Below, piece by piece: positions 1 through 8,201 of a stretch of DNA of 48,149 nt. Location of the stretch: NCBI GenBank assembly GCA_902500785.1, contig CABVRW010000027.1, forward strand, positions 1 to 48,149, read 5' to 3'. The translations under genes were made by a program, and so were the position numbers. This DNA comes from an uncultured Nitrospira sp. Lineage in GTDB: Bacteria > Nitrospirota > Nitrospiria > Nitrospirales > Nitrospiraceae. Every line of letters begins with the position of its first letter. Positions within the stretch are counted from its first letter, which is position 1. Under the pieces are notes generated by a model. That model saw nothing but the letters and a program-made list of their open reading frames with translations, did not search any database and had not been told where the DNA came from.

Positions 1-1563
1 GTGATTTCTCGTACCGGGCCCCGCGCGGCGGCGCATTACTTCGAAGTGCAGATCGACACGAAGAAAAATGAGCCGCTGGTGCATGAGAATAAACAGATCG
101 AATGGGCGCAGCCTCAGGGCACTGAGGTGGCGCTCGAGGTCGAAGGGCGATACCAAAAAGGCCGCGCGTCGGTGGACGAATGGCTGGAGCAGACGTCGAT
201 TGCGAATCCGCATGTCCGGCTGGTGTATCACCAGCCGGAAGGGGACACGAAAGAATATCCCCGGACTTATCACGAACTGCCGGCTTCACCGAAAGAAATC
301 AAGCCGCATCCGTATGGCATCGAGTTCGGGGCCTTGCTCAAGATGCTGCAGGATACGAAGAGCCATACGGTGGCAAGTTTCCTGGCGAGCGACTTCTGCC
401 GGGTCTCGCCTGCTCTGGCCGAGGAGATGTGCAAGACGGCGAAAGTGTCGCCCCAGACCAAACCTCGCGCCCTCAAGCACCAGGCGGCCGAAACGCTGTA
501 CAAGACGATCCAGACGACTAAGATCATGGCGCCGCCGACGAACTGTATCTCGCCGATCGGAGAGAAGGCGATTCTCTCCGGCCTGTACAAACAAATTAAA
601 GGCGAGTTTTATACCGCGGTCAGTCGTCCGCCGGCCGTGTATCGCGGCTATCCCTTTATCATCGAAGCCGGGTTGGCATTCGGCAAAGCGCCCGACGAAG
701 CGGCGAAGCCACAACAGGCCGCCGTGCCCTTGGCTGAAGGCGAAGACCACGGGAACGATACCGAGCAGGCGTGGGTGATCCGGTATGCGAATCGGGTGCC
801 GTTGCTCTATCAACAATCGGCGTGCGCCACCTTTAAGGCGGTGCTCAGTACCACGTGGCGCAACTACGGCGTCTCCCAGTCACGGGGCGCGCTTCCCGCC
901 GGACCAATGGTGATTTTCGTCCACATGGCGTCCGTGTGGGTGCCGTTCACCAGCGAGTCGAAGGAAGCGATCGCGGACTACGACGAAATTCAGAAGGAAA
1001 TTACGCTGGCGCTGCGCGAAGCCGGACGACGTCTGGGTATTTTTCTGCGGAGAAGAGAGCGGGCCGCCAGTGAATTTCGGCGACGCAACATCTTCGAACT
1101 GTATATTGAAGAAGTCGTCGCCGCCTGCAATCGTCTGAAAGGCGGGACCCTTCCCACCGAAAAGTTAAAGGAGCAGTTGCACAAGATCGCCAGCACACGG
1201 ACAGGTGGCCTCAGGACCGATGAGGCTCTCGGGAAAACCAACGCCCGACCTGAAGGCCTGCCGCATTCCATCATCGTGACGGCCGAAGGCATCGAGGGCG
1301 ATGCCGATCTCGCGCAGCAGGCTCCTCCGGCGCGTACCGCGGCTCCCATGACACTCCAGGCTGAACCAATCGCACAAACAAAGACCAGGCCCAAAGCCAA
1401 GCGGGGCGCAAAAGAGGCGCCGAACAGCGGAACGGGCAAGTCGGTCCGTGCAACGAAGGCGAACGTCGGGCAGCAAACCTTGTTTGAGACGCCGTCGGCG
1501 AAAAAAACGACGTCGCTCAAGGGGAAGCCCGCGCAGGCATCCGCCACCCGTAAAAGGAAGTAG
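1..1563 (+). CDS. top6B: DNA topoisomerase VI subunit B, 5' end outside window
   Basis: This is the ATPase subunit of type IIB topoisomerase, which with subunit A passes one duplex through another using ATP. The visible part matches the transducer half of archaeal Top6B, with KPHPYG near residue 101, an SPIGEKA segment near 185 and YRGYPFIIEAG near 215. The GHKL ATP-binding motifs are not here. The frame is open at base 1, so the GTG there is probably not the true start and roughly 150 residues lie upstream. The last 80 residues are a Lys/Ala/Thr-rich basic tail that looks disordered and may bind DNA. Subunit A follows after 8 nt, so the two are surely co-transcribed. Topoisomerase VI is typical of archaea and plants and patchy in bacteria. 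Confidence 0.93.
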   Translation: MISRTGPRAAAHYFEVQIDTKKNEPLVHENKQIEWAQPQGTEVALEVEGRYQKGRASVDEWLEQTSIANPHVRLVYHQPEGDTKEYPRTYHELPASPKEIKPHPYGIEFGALLKMLQDTKSHTVASFLASDFCRVSPALAEEMCKTAKVSPQTKPRALKHQAAETLYKTIQTTKIMAPPTNCISPIGEKAILSGLYKQIKGEFYTAVSRPPAVYRGYPFIIEAGLAFGKAPDEAAKPQQAAVPLAEGEDHGNDTEQAWVIRYANRVPLLYQQSACATFKAVLSTTWRNYGVSQSRGALPAGPMVIFVHMASVWVPFTSESKEAIADYDEIQKEITLALREAGRRLGIFLRRRERAASEFRRRNIFELYIEEVVAACNRLKGGTLPTEKLKEQLHKIASTRTGGLRTDEALGKTNARPEGLPHSIIVTAEGIEGDADLAQQAPPARTAAPMTLQAEPIAQTKTRPKAKRGAKEAPNSGTGKSVRATKANVGQQTLFETPSAKKTTSLKGKPAQASATRKRK

Positions 1564-1571
1564 GGCAGTTT

Positions 1572-2678
1572 ATGGCACAGGCGAAACCGAAGAAGAACGG
1601 TGCGGTGGGAAAAAAACTCGTCGGCATGGCCGATGTCGTGATCGCGGCGGCGCAACGGGCCAAAGACCCGACGTTTGAGATTCCGATTCGTGCCTTGTCC
1701 AATGTGTCGTTTAATCCCCGCCGGGGCTTGATCGTGATGGGCGAGAAAAAGCAATCCCGCTCATTTTTCAATGTCGGGATGGCGAAGAAATTCATGCAGA
1801 CCATGCTGGTCGCCGATGCGCTCGCTGAGCTGCAGCAGGCCGACCTCACGACCTCCCTCAGGGAAATCTATTATCGGACCAAGCATACGATTCAGGACTC
1901 GCATGAGAATACGTTCGATACGCAGGACGAGTCCGACCCGATCATCGAGGATCTCGAAGTGTCGCTCGTGGCCCTCCGGGAAGAACTCCATGTGCGGGCG
2001 GAGAACAGCGGGAGTATCGTCGGGCCGGTGGTGTTCGGGGATGACGGCGATCGGGTAGATTGCGCCAAGCTGGGAAAGGGCGGGTATTCCGTGCCTTCGA
2101 TCGTCGAACCGGAATATCTTGAGATACGCCGCTGCACTGCCGATTTCCTCTTGCTGGTTGAAAAAGGTACGCAGTGGAATCGATTGTCGGAAGACAAGTT
2201 CTGGCGGCGATACAACTGTGTGCTGCTCACGGGGAACGGCCAGCCGCCGCGCGGCGTCCGCCGGTTGGCGCGGCGGCTGCACGAAGAGTACAAACTGCCG
2301 GTGTATGTCCTGGTCGACAACGATCCCTGGGGGTACTATATTTACTCGGTGGTGAAACAGGGCTCGATCAACCTCGCGTTCGAAAGCCAACGTATGGCGA
2401 TTCCCAAAGCGAAGTTCATCGGACTCTCCAGCGCCGATCCGGAGCGGTATGAGTTGCCGCGCAATGTGGGCATCAAGCTGAACGACAAAGACATCACGCG
2501 CGCCAGGGAACTGCTGAACTATCAGTGGTTCCAGAAGCCGGCCTGGCAGCAGGAAATCAAACGGATGCTCACGAGCGGGTTGAAATACGAATTGGATGCA
2601 CTGGCGAACAAGGACTTTCAATACCTGACCAAGAAATATTTGCCGCGAAAGCTCAAGGAGAAAGACTGGCTGGATTAG
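1572..2678 (+). CDS. top6A: DNA topoisomerase VI subunit A (Spo11-like)
   Basis: This 368-residue protein is the DNA-cleaving subunit, homologous to eukaryotic Spo11. REIYYRTKHT at residues 98-107 carries the catalytic tyrosine (Tyr100 or Tyr101) of the 5Y-CAP domain. The Toprim metal site is seen as VEKG (196-199, Glu197) and DNDPWG (249-254, Asp249/Asp251). The length matches archaeal Top6A (about 360-390). The gene starts 8 nt after the stop of top6B, consistent with a heterotetramer made from one transcript. No disruption is visible, so the enzyme looks functional. Confidence 0.95.
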   Translation: MAQAKPKKNGAVGKKLVGMADVVIAAAQRAKDPTFEIPIRALSNVSFNPRRGLIVMGEKKQSRSFFNVGMAKKFMQTMLVADALAELQQADLTTSLREIYYRTKHTIQDSHENTFDTQDESDPIIEDLEVSLVALREELHVRAENSGSIVGPVVFGDDGDRVDCAKLGKGGYSVPSIVEPEYLEIRRCTADFLLLVEKGTQWNRLSEDKFWRRYNCVLLTGNGQPPRGVRRLARRLHEEYKLPVYVLVDNDPWGYYIYSVVKQGSINLAFESQRMAIPKAKFIGLSSADPERYELPRNVGIKLNDKDITRARELLNYQWFQKPAWQQEIKRMLTSGLKYELDALANKDFQYLTKKYLPRKLKEKDWLD

Positions 2679-2720
2679 GCGCGGGATGAAGCGGCAGGGA
2701 CACAGATCGGGAGTGATACC

Positions 2721-3032
2721 ATGAATGTGTTGATGTTGATGTTGGTGTTTCGGTCTTCGCTCAAGGAGCGGGTGCATGTATTGTTGGAGCAGTGCGACGT
2801 CCGCGCCTATACCGAATTGCCTGAAACGACCGGAGCCGGACAGACGGGGCCCGCCGATGGCATCTCCTTCTATCCTGGGGTCAACAGCGTACTGCTGGTG
2901 GCGGTAGACGATGCGCAGGCGGAAAAGATTGAGAACGCGATCAAGGCTTGGATTGATGAGGTGCTGCAACGGCCGGGGGGCCAGAAGCCCTCTATTACGC
3001 TGTTTATCTGGCCTTGTCGGCAGCTGGTGTAG
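2721..3032 (+). CDS. Small PII-like (GlnB-superfamily) protein, function unknown
   Basis: This 103-residue protein starts at an ATG 7 nt after a GGAG ribosome site. The pattern (a strand MNVLMLMLVF, a helix, a variable loop rich in Thr/Gly, a strand SVLLVAV, a helix DAQAEKIENAIKAW and a final strand) fits the ferredoxin-like fold of PII and CutA-type trimeric proteins. The canonical PII signatures are absent, so this is not GlnB or GlnK. It follows top6A by 42 nt on the same strand and may be co-transcribed. The fold is inferred from the pattern and the function is not recognised. Confidence 0.6.
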   Translation: MNVLMLMLVFRSSLKERVHVLLEQCDVRAYTELPETTGAGQTGPADGISFYPGVNSVLLVAVDDAQAEKIENAIKAWIDEVLQRPGGQKPSITLFIWPCRQLV

Positions 3033-3051
3033 TCGAAGACGCGGAGTAGAT

Positions 3052-3489
3052 GTGAGGCAGCATAGCGGATCAGAAGGGCGGTGGGTGCAGGTGAGTCTGT
3101 GGGTGCTGGGACTCTGCCTCGCTACGGTGGCGGCGCCGTCGGTTGCCGGAGCGCAGGTCTCATCCTCGCCGTCGAACCCTCAAAATCAGCTTGGACAGAA
3201 TCAGCCCGGACAGAATCCGCAATCTTTTGGGACCTTGCCGATTCCGAATCCCCTCGCGCAGTCGTCGGCTATCGCGTCGACGGCCTCGGGCGCGAGCGCG
3301 CCGCAAGCGGTCACCATTCCTTCCAGCCAAGGCAAGTCGTTCGGGACGATCGGAAAAGGACTGCCGGGCATGACGGGTGGGCCGGCGCTGACCGCGCCGA
3401 TGGGGTCGCAAGATCCCACGTCGCGCTACATGCGTCCCGCGGTGATTCCTCCACTCTTTTGCGATCCGTCCATCAATATTCCCTGCTGA
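3052..3489 (+). CDS. Secreted low-complexity hypothetical protein
   Basis: A 145-residue product from the GTG at 3052, chosen because GGAG lies 5 nt upstream. A longer in-frame extension exists but has an Arg-rich composition that does not look like protein. Residues 12-34 form a signal peptide (hydrophobic core LWVLGLCLATVAA, likely cleavage after AGA). The mature part is rich in Ser, Gln, Asn, Pro and Gly, with a short NQ-P-GQN repeat (LGQNQPGQNPQ), and ends with two cysteines (DPSINIPC). No family is recognised. It probably lies in the envelope or periplasm. Confidence 0.6.
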   Translation: MRQHSGSEGRWVQVSLWVLGLCLATVAAPSVAGAQVSSSPSNPQNQLGQNQPGQNPQSFGTLPIPNPLAQSSAIASTASGASAPQAVTIPSSQGKSFGTIGKGLPGMTGGPALTAPMGSQDPTSRYMRPAVIPPLFCDPSINIPC

Positions 3490-3624
3490 CAGGCTGTTGC
3501 AACACTCTCCCTCGGTGGAATTGTCGCAACATACTGCGCCTCACTCCGACGGTGTTCCTCACGCATGTTCTTTATCGCGGCATGAACCGGTTGCCGACTC
3601 GATGCCCTGTCGTCCGCGTGTGGT

Positions 3625-4056
3625 TTAAGAGCTGCGCTTCGATCGGGATGGTTCGATGCGGATGCTCCCAGTGGGCGTGATGGCGCCTTGGGGATTGTCG
3701 GCTTCGAGCCAGACATTAAAGCGAACGGTGGTGGGTTTCGAGAAACAGAGGCTGACGGATTGTAGGGGGGCGATGGTCACGGAATCTTGGAGGATTCCGA
3801 ATTGAGAAAAGCCTTTATCGCAGGCGATCAGATCAGGGTTGGTTTCTGCGAGCATCCGTAGCCTGACCGCATGGGCATTCAAGTTTTGCCAACGGATCTC
3901 GTCGCCGATCTGCACGATCAGATGGCGCGGCGCGACGTCCGTTCGGATATTGAAATACCGGACCGCGCCTGTGAGGCGATGATCGGACGAGGTGCTGCAC
4001 CCGGCGTCCAATCCGAGCAAGCCCACCAGCATTAGAAGGGATAGCATGCGAAGCAT
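3625..4056 (-). CDS. Cupredoxin-like lipoprotein
   Basis: From the ATG at 4056 the product is 143 residues with a signal peptide ending in the lipobox LDAGC, so it is probably lipid-anchored. An upstream ATG at 4197 is possible but would put about 47 non-signal residues ahead of the signal peptide. The body (VAPRHLIVQIGDEIRWQN, HAVRL, then VTIAPLQSVSLCF) resembles the beta-sandwich of cupredoxin or plastocyanin-like domains. The full Cys-His-Met copper set is not evident, so copper binding is uncertain. It is divergent from the DUF1800 gene, so the two share the 4057-4199 promoter region. Confidence 0.65.
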   Translation of the reverse strand: MLRMLSLLMLVGLLGLDAGCSTSSDHRLTGAVRYFNIRTDVAPRHLIVQIGDEIRWQNLNAHAVRLRMLAETNPDLIACDKGFSQFGILQDSVTIAPLQSVSLCFSKPTTVRFNVWLEADNPQGAITPTGSIRIEPSRSKRSS

Positions 4057-4199
4057 CGGGCATAATACAAGAACCCTTCGGCCGCCGGCTACTAGGTTTA
4101 TGCCCAGGTACACCATGGCCGACACAACTGTCAACCAGGTGGTTCGAGTGTCGTTGTCAGGGATGATAGCGTCGCATCCATTTTCCAGAAAGCTCATGC

Positions 4200-5522
4200 A
4201 TGACTCTGACCTTCGATGAGGCCCGCCATTTCCTTTCTCGTATCGCCTTTGGAGGCACGCCCGACGATATCCGGCGCGTGATGCGGCTGGATCGGGCGAC
4301 GGCGGTCGCGCAAGCGGTGGCGATCCCCACCAACAAGGCTCAGGCTCCGCCCCCGTCCTGGATTCATGGACTCCCTCCGCCTCCCAGGGAGCGCAAGCGC
4401 TGGAGCGAGTCGGAGCGGAAGGTCTTTCACCAGATGCTCAAGGCAGATGGCCATGAGCTCAAGGTCTGGTGGTATCGAGAGCTCATGGCGACGCCCCATC
4501 CGCTTCTGGAACGCATGACGCTGTTTTGGCACAATCATTTCACCTCCAGTTTGCACAAGGTGAGGTGGACGCCGTTTCTGTATCAGCAGAATGTGCTGTT
4601 GCGACTCCACGCCTTGGGATCGTTCCGCACGCTGCTCAATTTCATCGCAAAGAATCCGGCGATGCTTCTGTATCTCGACACGCAGACAAACCATAAAGCG
4701 CACCCCAACGAAAATTTTGCCCGTGAGTTGTTCGAGCTGTTTACGCTGGGAGAGGGGCACTACACCGAGCAGGATATCAAGCAGGCCGCACGGGCGTTTA
4801 CCGGCTGGCATCTCGACCTCCGGACAGGCGCGTTTCGCATCGATCCGCGGCAGCACGATGATGGACGCAAAGAGGTATTCGGCACAGCCGGTTCCTTCGA
4901 GGGCGACGATATCCTGTCGTTGACGCTGGAGCAGCCCCAGGTCGCCCGCTACATCGTCGGCAAGTTGTGGCGCGAATTTATTTCAGACACGCCGGATCCG
5001 GGAGCAGTTGATCGTCTTGCCGAGTCGTTCAGGCGGACGAAGTATGAAATCGCAGGATTGCTTCAGGACCTTTTCCTGACGGCGCAGTTTTGGGCGCCCG
5101 AGAATCGCGGCGTCTTGATCAAGTCTCCGGTAGAACTCATTGTGGGCACCACAAGACTTTTCAACTTGCCGATCGAGGACATCGGGCGGCAGATCGGGTC
5201 GGCGCGCAGGCTCGGGCAGGACCTCTTCGATCCTCCCAACGTGAAGGGATGGCCGGGCGGGACGCGATGGATTACCACCTCAACCCTGCTGGAGCGGACG
5301 CAACTGCTGCATCGTGCGATTCGCGGGCATGAGACCGGCCATGCGCACGGGATGGCCGACATGGGCCAGGCGGTCGGCGCGAACTGGCTCGCGGCGGAAC
5401 CCATCGACATCGTGCAGGCCACCATCCTTCCGCTCGCGCCGGTGCAGCCCCTGATTGTTGGAGAGGAGCGCGGCCAGTCCGTGCGTCAACTGGTCTTGGA
5501 TTCCGTCTATCAACTCAAGTGA
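4200..5522 (+). CDS. DUF1800 family protein
   Basis: A 440-residue member of the DUF1800 family. Typical motifs are FWHNHFTSS near residue 104, NENFARELFELFTLGEGHY near 170 followed by QAARAFTGW, and KGWPGGTRWI near 348. There is no obvious signal peptide, although the partner protein has a Tat-like one. The gene is followed 7 nt later by a DUF1501 gene. The two families occur as neighbours in many bacteria and are thought to act together at the cell surface, but the biochemical role is unknown. Confidence 0.9.
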   Translation: MTLTFDEARHFLSRIAFGGTPDDIRRVMRLDRATAVAQAVAIPTNKAQAPPPSWIHGLPPPPRERKRWSESERKVFHQMLKADGHELKVWWYRELMATPHPLLERMTLFWHNHFTSSLHKVRWTPFLYQQNVLLRLHALGSFRTLLNFIAKNPAMLLYLDTQTNHKAHPNENFARELFELFTLGEGHYTEQDIKQAARAFTGWHLDLRTGAFRIDPRQHDDGRKEVFGTAGSFEGDDILSLTLEQPQVARYIVGKLWREFISDTPDPGAVDRLAESFRRTKYEIAGLLQDLFLTAQFWAPENRGVLIKSPVELIVGTTRLFNLPIEDIGRQIGSARRLGQDLFDPPNVKGWPGGTRWITTSTLLERTQLLHRAIRGHETGHAHGMADMGQAVGANWLAAEPIDIVQATILPLAPVQPLIVGEERGQSVRQLVLDSVYQLK

Positions 5523-5529
5523 GGCAGTC

Positions 5530-6741
5530 ATGAGCGGGAATGGTCCGGATCGACGCGCATTGTTGAAAGCCGCATTCGCCCTGCCGTTTGTGTTGTTGCG
5601 CCCGAACTGGCTGCCACGGCTCTGGGCGGCTGATGCCGATGGGGCGAGGACGGGAGCAGGCCGGCGGGACCGATTGCTGCTGTTGGTCGAGTTGCACGGC
5701 GGGAACGATGGCCTGAACACGCTCATTCCCTATCAGGAGGCGGCCTACTATCAGGCACGACCGCAATTGGCGATTCCGCGTGATCAGGTCCGCCAGCTCA
5801 CCCCCAAGTTCGGGATCCATCCGGCGCTGACCCCGCTGATGTCTCTCTGGGAAGGCAAGGAACTGGCCTGGTTGCATGGTGTCGGCTATCCAAGGCCGAA
5901 TCGTTCCCATTTCAGATCCATCGAGATCTGGGAGACGGCGTCGGATAGTGAGCAGGTGCTGGATCAGGGGTGGCTATCGCGGGTGTTCGAGCAGTTTCCA
6001 GTGCCGGCACGTTTCACAGCGGAAGGGGTGCTCCTCGGCAAGGGTGATGCCGGTCCGTTGAGCGGAGGGAAGACCCGCACCATTGCCTTGCACGATCCTG
6101 GCCAATTTCTGCAGCAGGCCGGCGCGGTCAAACCGGTGTCCCTGCCCACGACGAACCGCGCCTTGGCCCATATTCTGGAGGTCCGGCGGGAAATCTCCCA
6201 TGCCGCATTCGACCTGCAGGGCCGCATTCGGCAGGCACCACCACTCGCGATCGACTTTCCGGCGAGCAGGATCGGCAAACAGCTGGAGGTCGCAGCCACG
6301 CTCATCGCCGCGCAGGTGCCGGTCGCGGTCATGAAGGTCACTCAAGGGAGTTTTGATACCCACGCCGGCCAGTCGGCGGCGCATCATCGGTTACTGGAGG
6401 AACTCGCGCAAGGGCTGATGGCCTTCCGGGCGGCCATGGAGAAACTAGGTGTTTGGAAAGACGTTCTGGTGATGACCTATTCGGAGTTCGGCCGCCGGGT
6501 CGGGGAGAACGCCAGCCATGGAACCGATCATGGCACCGCGGCGCCGCATTTCTTCATGGGTGGACAGGTGAAGGGCGGTTTCTATGGAACGCCTCCCTCG
6601 CTCACCGACCTGCAGGAAGGCGATCTGAAATACACGCTCGACTACCGGACGGTGTATGCGACCGTGATTGAGAAATGGTGGGGACTGCCGGCGATGTCCT
6701 TCGGGACCGGGCGATATCCGGCGATCGATTGTCTCGCATGA
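5530..6741 (+). CDS. DUF1501 family exported protein
   Basis: A 403-residue protein starting at ATG 5530, which lies 7 nt after the DUF1800 stop; an in-frame start further upstream would overlap DUF1800. The N-terminus DRRALLKAAF plus a hydrophobic stretch resembles a Tat signal peptide (RR then hydrophobic). LVELHGGNDGLNTLIPY near residue 57 and the C-terminal SHGTDHGTAAPHFFMGG are DUF1501 hallmarks. The family belongs to the alkaline phosphatase/sulfatase-like superfamily by fold. Substrate and role are unknown. It is co-transcribed with the DUF1800 gene. Confidence 0.9.
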   Translation: MSGNGPDRRALLKAAFALPFVLLRPNWLPRLWAADADGARTGAGRRDRLLLLVELHGGNDGLNTLIPYQEAAYYQARPQLAIPRDQVRQLTPKFGIHPALTPLMSLWEGKELAWLHGVGYPRPNRSHFRSIEIWETASDSEQVLDQGWLSRVFEQFPVPARFTAEGVLLGKGDAGPLSGGKTRTIALHDPGQFLQQAGAVKPVSLPTTNRALAHILEVRREISHAAFDLQGRIRQAPPLAIDFPASRIGKQLEVAATLIAAQVPVAVMKVTQGSFDTHAGQSAAHHRLLEELAQGLMAFRAAMEKLGVWKDVLVMTYSEFGRRVGENASHGTDHGTAAPHFFMGGQVKGGFYGTPPSLTDLQEGDLKYTLDYRTVYATVIEKWWGLPAMSFGTGRYPAIDCLA

Positions 6742-6808
6742 TGCGGCGGGGCTTGATTTCAGGCACCATTCTTCCTATCCTGCGGGCCTCTGAAAGGAAG
6801 GTGAAGCG

Positions 6809-7174
6809 ATGACGAGGCATCTATGGCGACGTTTGATGGGAACTGCGGTGCTGCTCTTGATCGTTCTGCTGGCTGGTTTCACTGCGCCGGTCGGAGCGCA
6901 GGAGGTCGGTGGGAGGACTGTGCCGTCCACGATGCCGGCCTCGGAGAGTCGTGGCAGCGTCCTTCAGCAGACCCCGATTCCGGTTGCGCCATCCTTGCCG
7001 CTGTTGTTCGCCGAAGGGTCCAATTCCTGCGAGATCGTCTCGTGCGGCATGGGGATCAAGCAGACCTGCCAGATTACATGTCCGGCCGACAAGACCCCGA
7101 AGTGCAGCTGTGATTGCGAGCGGAGCTTCGGTCCGATGTGTATGGACTACAAGGCAAACTGTCGCTGCGAGTAG
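6809..7174 (+). CDS. Small cysteine-rich secreted protein
   Basis: A 121-residue protein with AAGGAAGG (6796-6803) as ribosome site. Residues 1-30 are a Sec signal peptide (LLLIVLLAGF, cleavage near VGAQ). The last 50 residues hold ten cysteines, spaced as C, C, C, C, CSCDC, C and CRC, which suggests a disulfide-knotted or metal-binding domain outside the cytoplasm. No family is recognised. It lies 67 nt after the DUF1501 gene and may belong to the same exported set. Confidence 0.7.
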   Translation: MTRHLWRRLMGTAVLLLIVLLAGFTAPVGAQEVGGRTVPSTMPASESRGSVLQQTPIPVAPSLPLLFAEGSNSCEIVSCGMGIKQTCQITCPADKTPKCSCDCERSFGPMCMDYKANCRCE

Positions 7175-7190
7175 GCGGGAGACGGGCCGA

Positions 7191-7391
7191 TCAGTCGTTC
7201 TCGGGCGACGATGATTCCGATCCGCCCACCGTCAGGATCGGCCCTGCCACGCGGTACTGCTCGCCCGCCCAGACCCCCAAATCGATCGTTTGGCATCGTT
7301 CAGAACAAAACGGACGCCAGGGATTGTCCTGCCAAGTGGTGGGCTGGCGGCATTCGGGACAGCGGCGGGTGGAAGGCTGAGTAAGGGACAA
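7191..7391 (-). CDS. yacG: DNA gyrase inhibitor / zinc-binding protein YacG
   Basis: A 66-residue zinc protein. CPEC near residue 11 and FCSERC near 28 give the four zinc-binding cysteines, followed by the family signature IDLGVWAGEQYRV. Known YacG binds the GyrB C-terminal region and inhibits gyrase. Length and motif order match the family. It lies on the minus strand just after the NlpC/P60-like lipoprotein gene, with a 5 nt gap, so the two may be co-transcribed. Confidence 0.93.
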   Translation of the reverse strand: MSLTQPSTRRCPECRQPTTWQDNPWRPFCSERCQTIDLGVWAGEQYRVAGPILTVGGSESSSPEND

Positions 7392-7396
7392 GGTGT

Positions 7397-8095
7397 TTAC
7401 CGTCTGTCTGGTGATGGGGTCGACTCTACCACTCTTGTACCGAAGGCGGCAAATAACTCGCCGGTCAGATAGGGGGTCTGTGCGCCGTCCCGCCAGTGCT
7501 TACGCCGCATGTAGTCATTGAGCAAGCGGCCGTCGGCTGCGCGATGCACATGCGGCTGCGCGAGATTCATCCGATATCGCTCAATTGCTCCGGCCACACG
7601 GCTGATAAAGACGATCGTGCCGTTGGGCTCTACTCTCTCCACGATGCCTACATGGGTCAAGGGATCGTTGACGAGACCGTCCCCGTTGTAATCCCAGGTA
7701 TTGTCGAAGAATACCAGGTCGCTGCCATGCACGACCGGACCGCGGTGGAGTCGTCCATGCGTGCGGAGATGGGTATAGATCAAGCCGACGCCGTTGGCTT
7801 TTCCGCCACCAGCACCGCCTTCAAACAGGTCGATGCCATGGGCGAGGTAGATGGCGCGGGTCACTCCGGCGCAATCGTAGGTGATACGGCGGCCCTGGCT
7901 TTCGATCGTTGTGGCGCCGATCAGGGTGACCGCCGTTCGGACGATCGCCTGTCGGCGAGGGTCGGTCTGGGTCGCGCGGCAACAATCGGGGATCGGAGTG
8001 ACCGCCGGACGGAGTGCCTGCGACGATGGCGCGGCGCAGGCGCTGAGTATAGCGCCGATGAGCAAGGTCGAGAACGTGCGAGACAGTCTCAGCAT
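7397..8095 (-). CDS. NlpC/P60-like lipoprotein (putative cell-wall peptidase)
   Basis: A 232-residue protein with a lipoprotein signal peptide (lipobox LSAC at 17-20). The body has the order of an NlpC/P60 cysteine peptidase: TYDCAGVTRAIY (catalytic Cys), GSDLVFFD and THVGIVE (catalytic His). Such enzymes cut peptidoglycan stem peptides. The usual D/N-Cys-S/T-Gly is D-C-A-G here, so catalysis should be treated with care. No ribosome site precedes the ATG and a TATACT box ends only 9 nt upstream, which hints at an almost leaderless mRNA. Confidence 0.72.
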   Translation of the reverse strand: MLRLSRTFSTLLIGAILSACAAPSSQALRPAVTPIPDCCRATQTDPRRQAIVRTAVTLIGATTIESQGRRITYDCAGVTRAIYLAHGIDLFEGGAGGGKANGVGLIYTHLRTHGRLHRGPVVHGSDLVFFDNTWDYNGDGLVNDPLTHVGIVERVEPNGTIVFISRVAGAIERYRMNLAQPHVHRAADGRLLNDYMRRKHWRDGAQTPYLTGELFAAFGTRVVESTPSPDRR

Positions 8096-8112
8096 ACTGG
8101 TTTAAGTATAGC
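8096..8112 (-). promoter_or_regulatory. Candidate -10 element for the NlpC/P60-like gene
   Basis: On the minus strand TATACT (8110-8105) ends 9 nt before the ATG at 8095. A start 7 nt downstream would leave a leader of only about 3 nt. No good -35 hexamer is seen at the normal spacing, so this is tentative. Confidence 0.3.
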
Positions 8113-8201
8113 TGGTGGCCGGAATCAACTCGGCGCGGACCCTGAGGAAATGCGCTTCACGGAGGTCGAGCGCGCCGCCGCCGAACGTTTCCCCCATCCC
8201 G

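Noticed and set aside
1761-2969. 402-codon minus-strand frame opposite top6A
   Set aside because: Antisense shadow of a gene with clear catalytic motifs.
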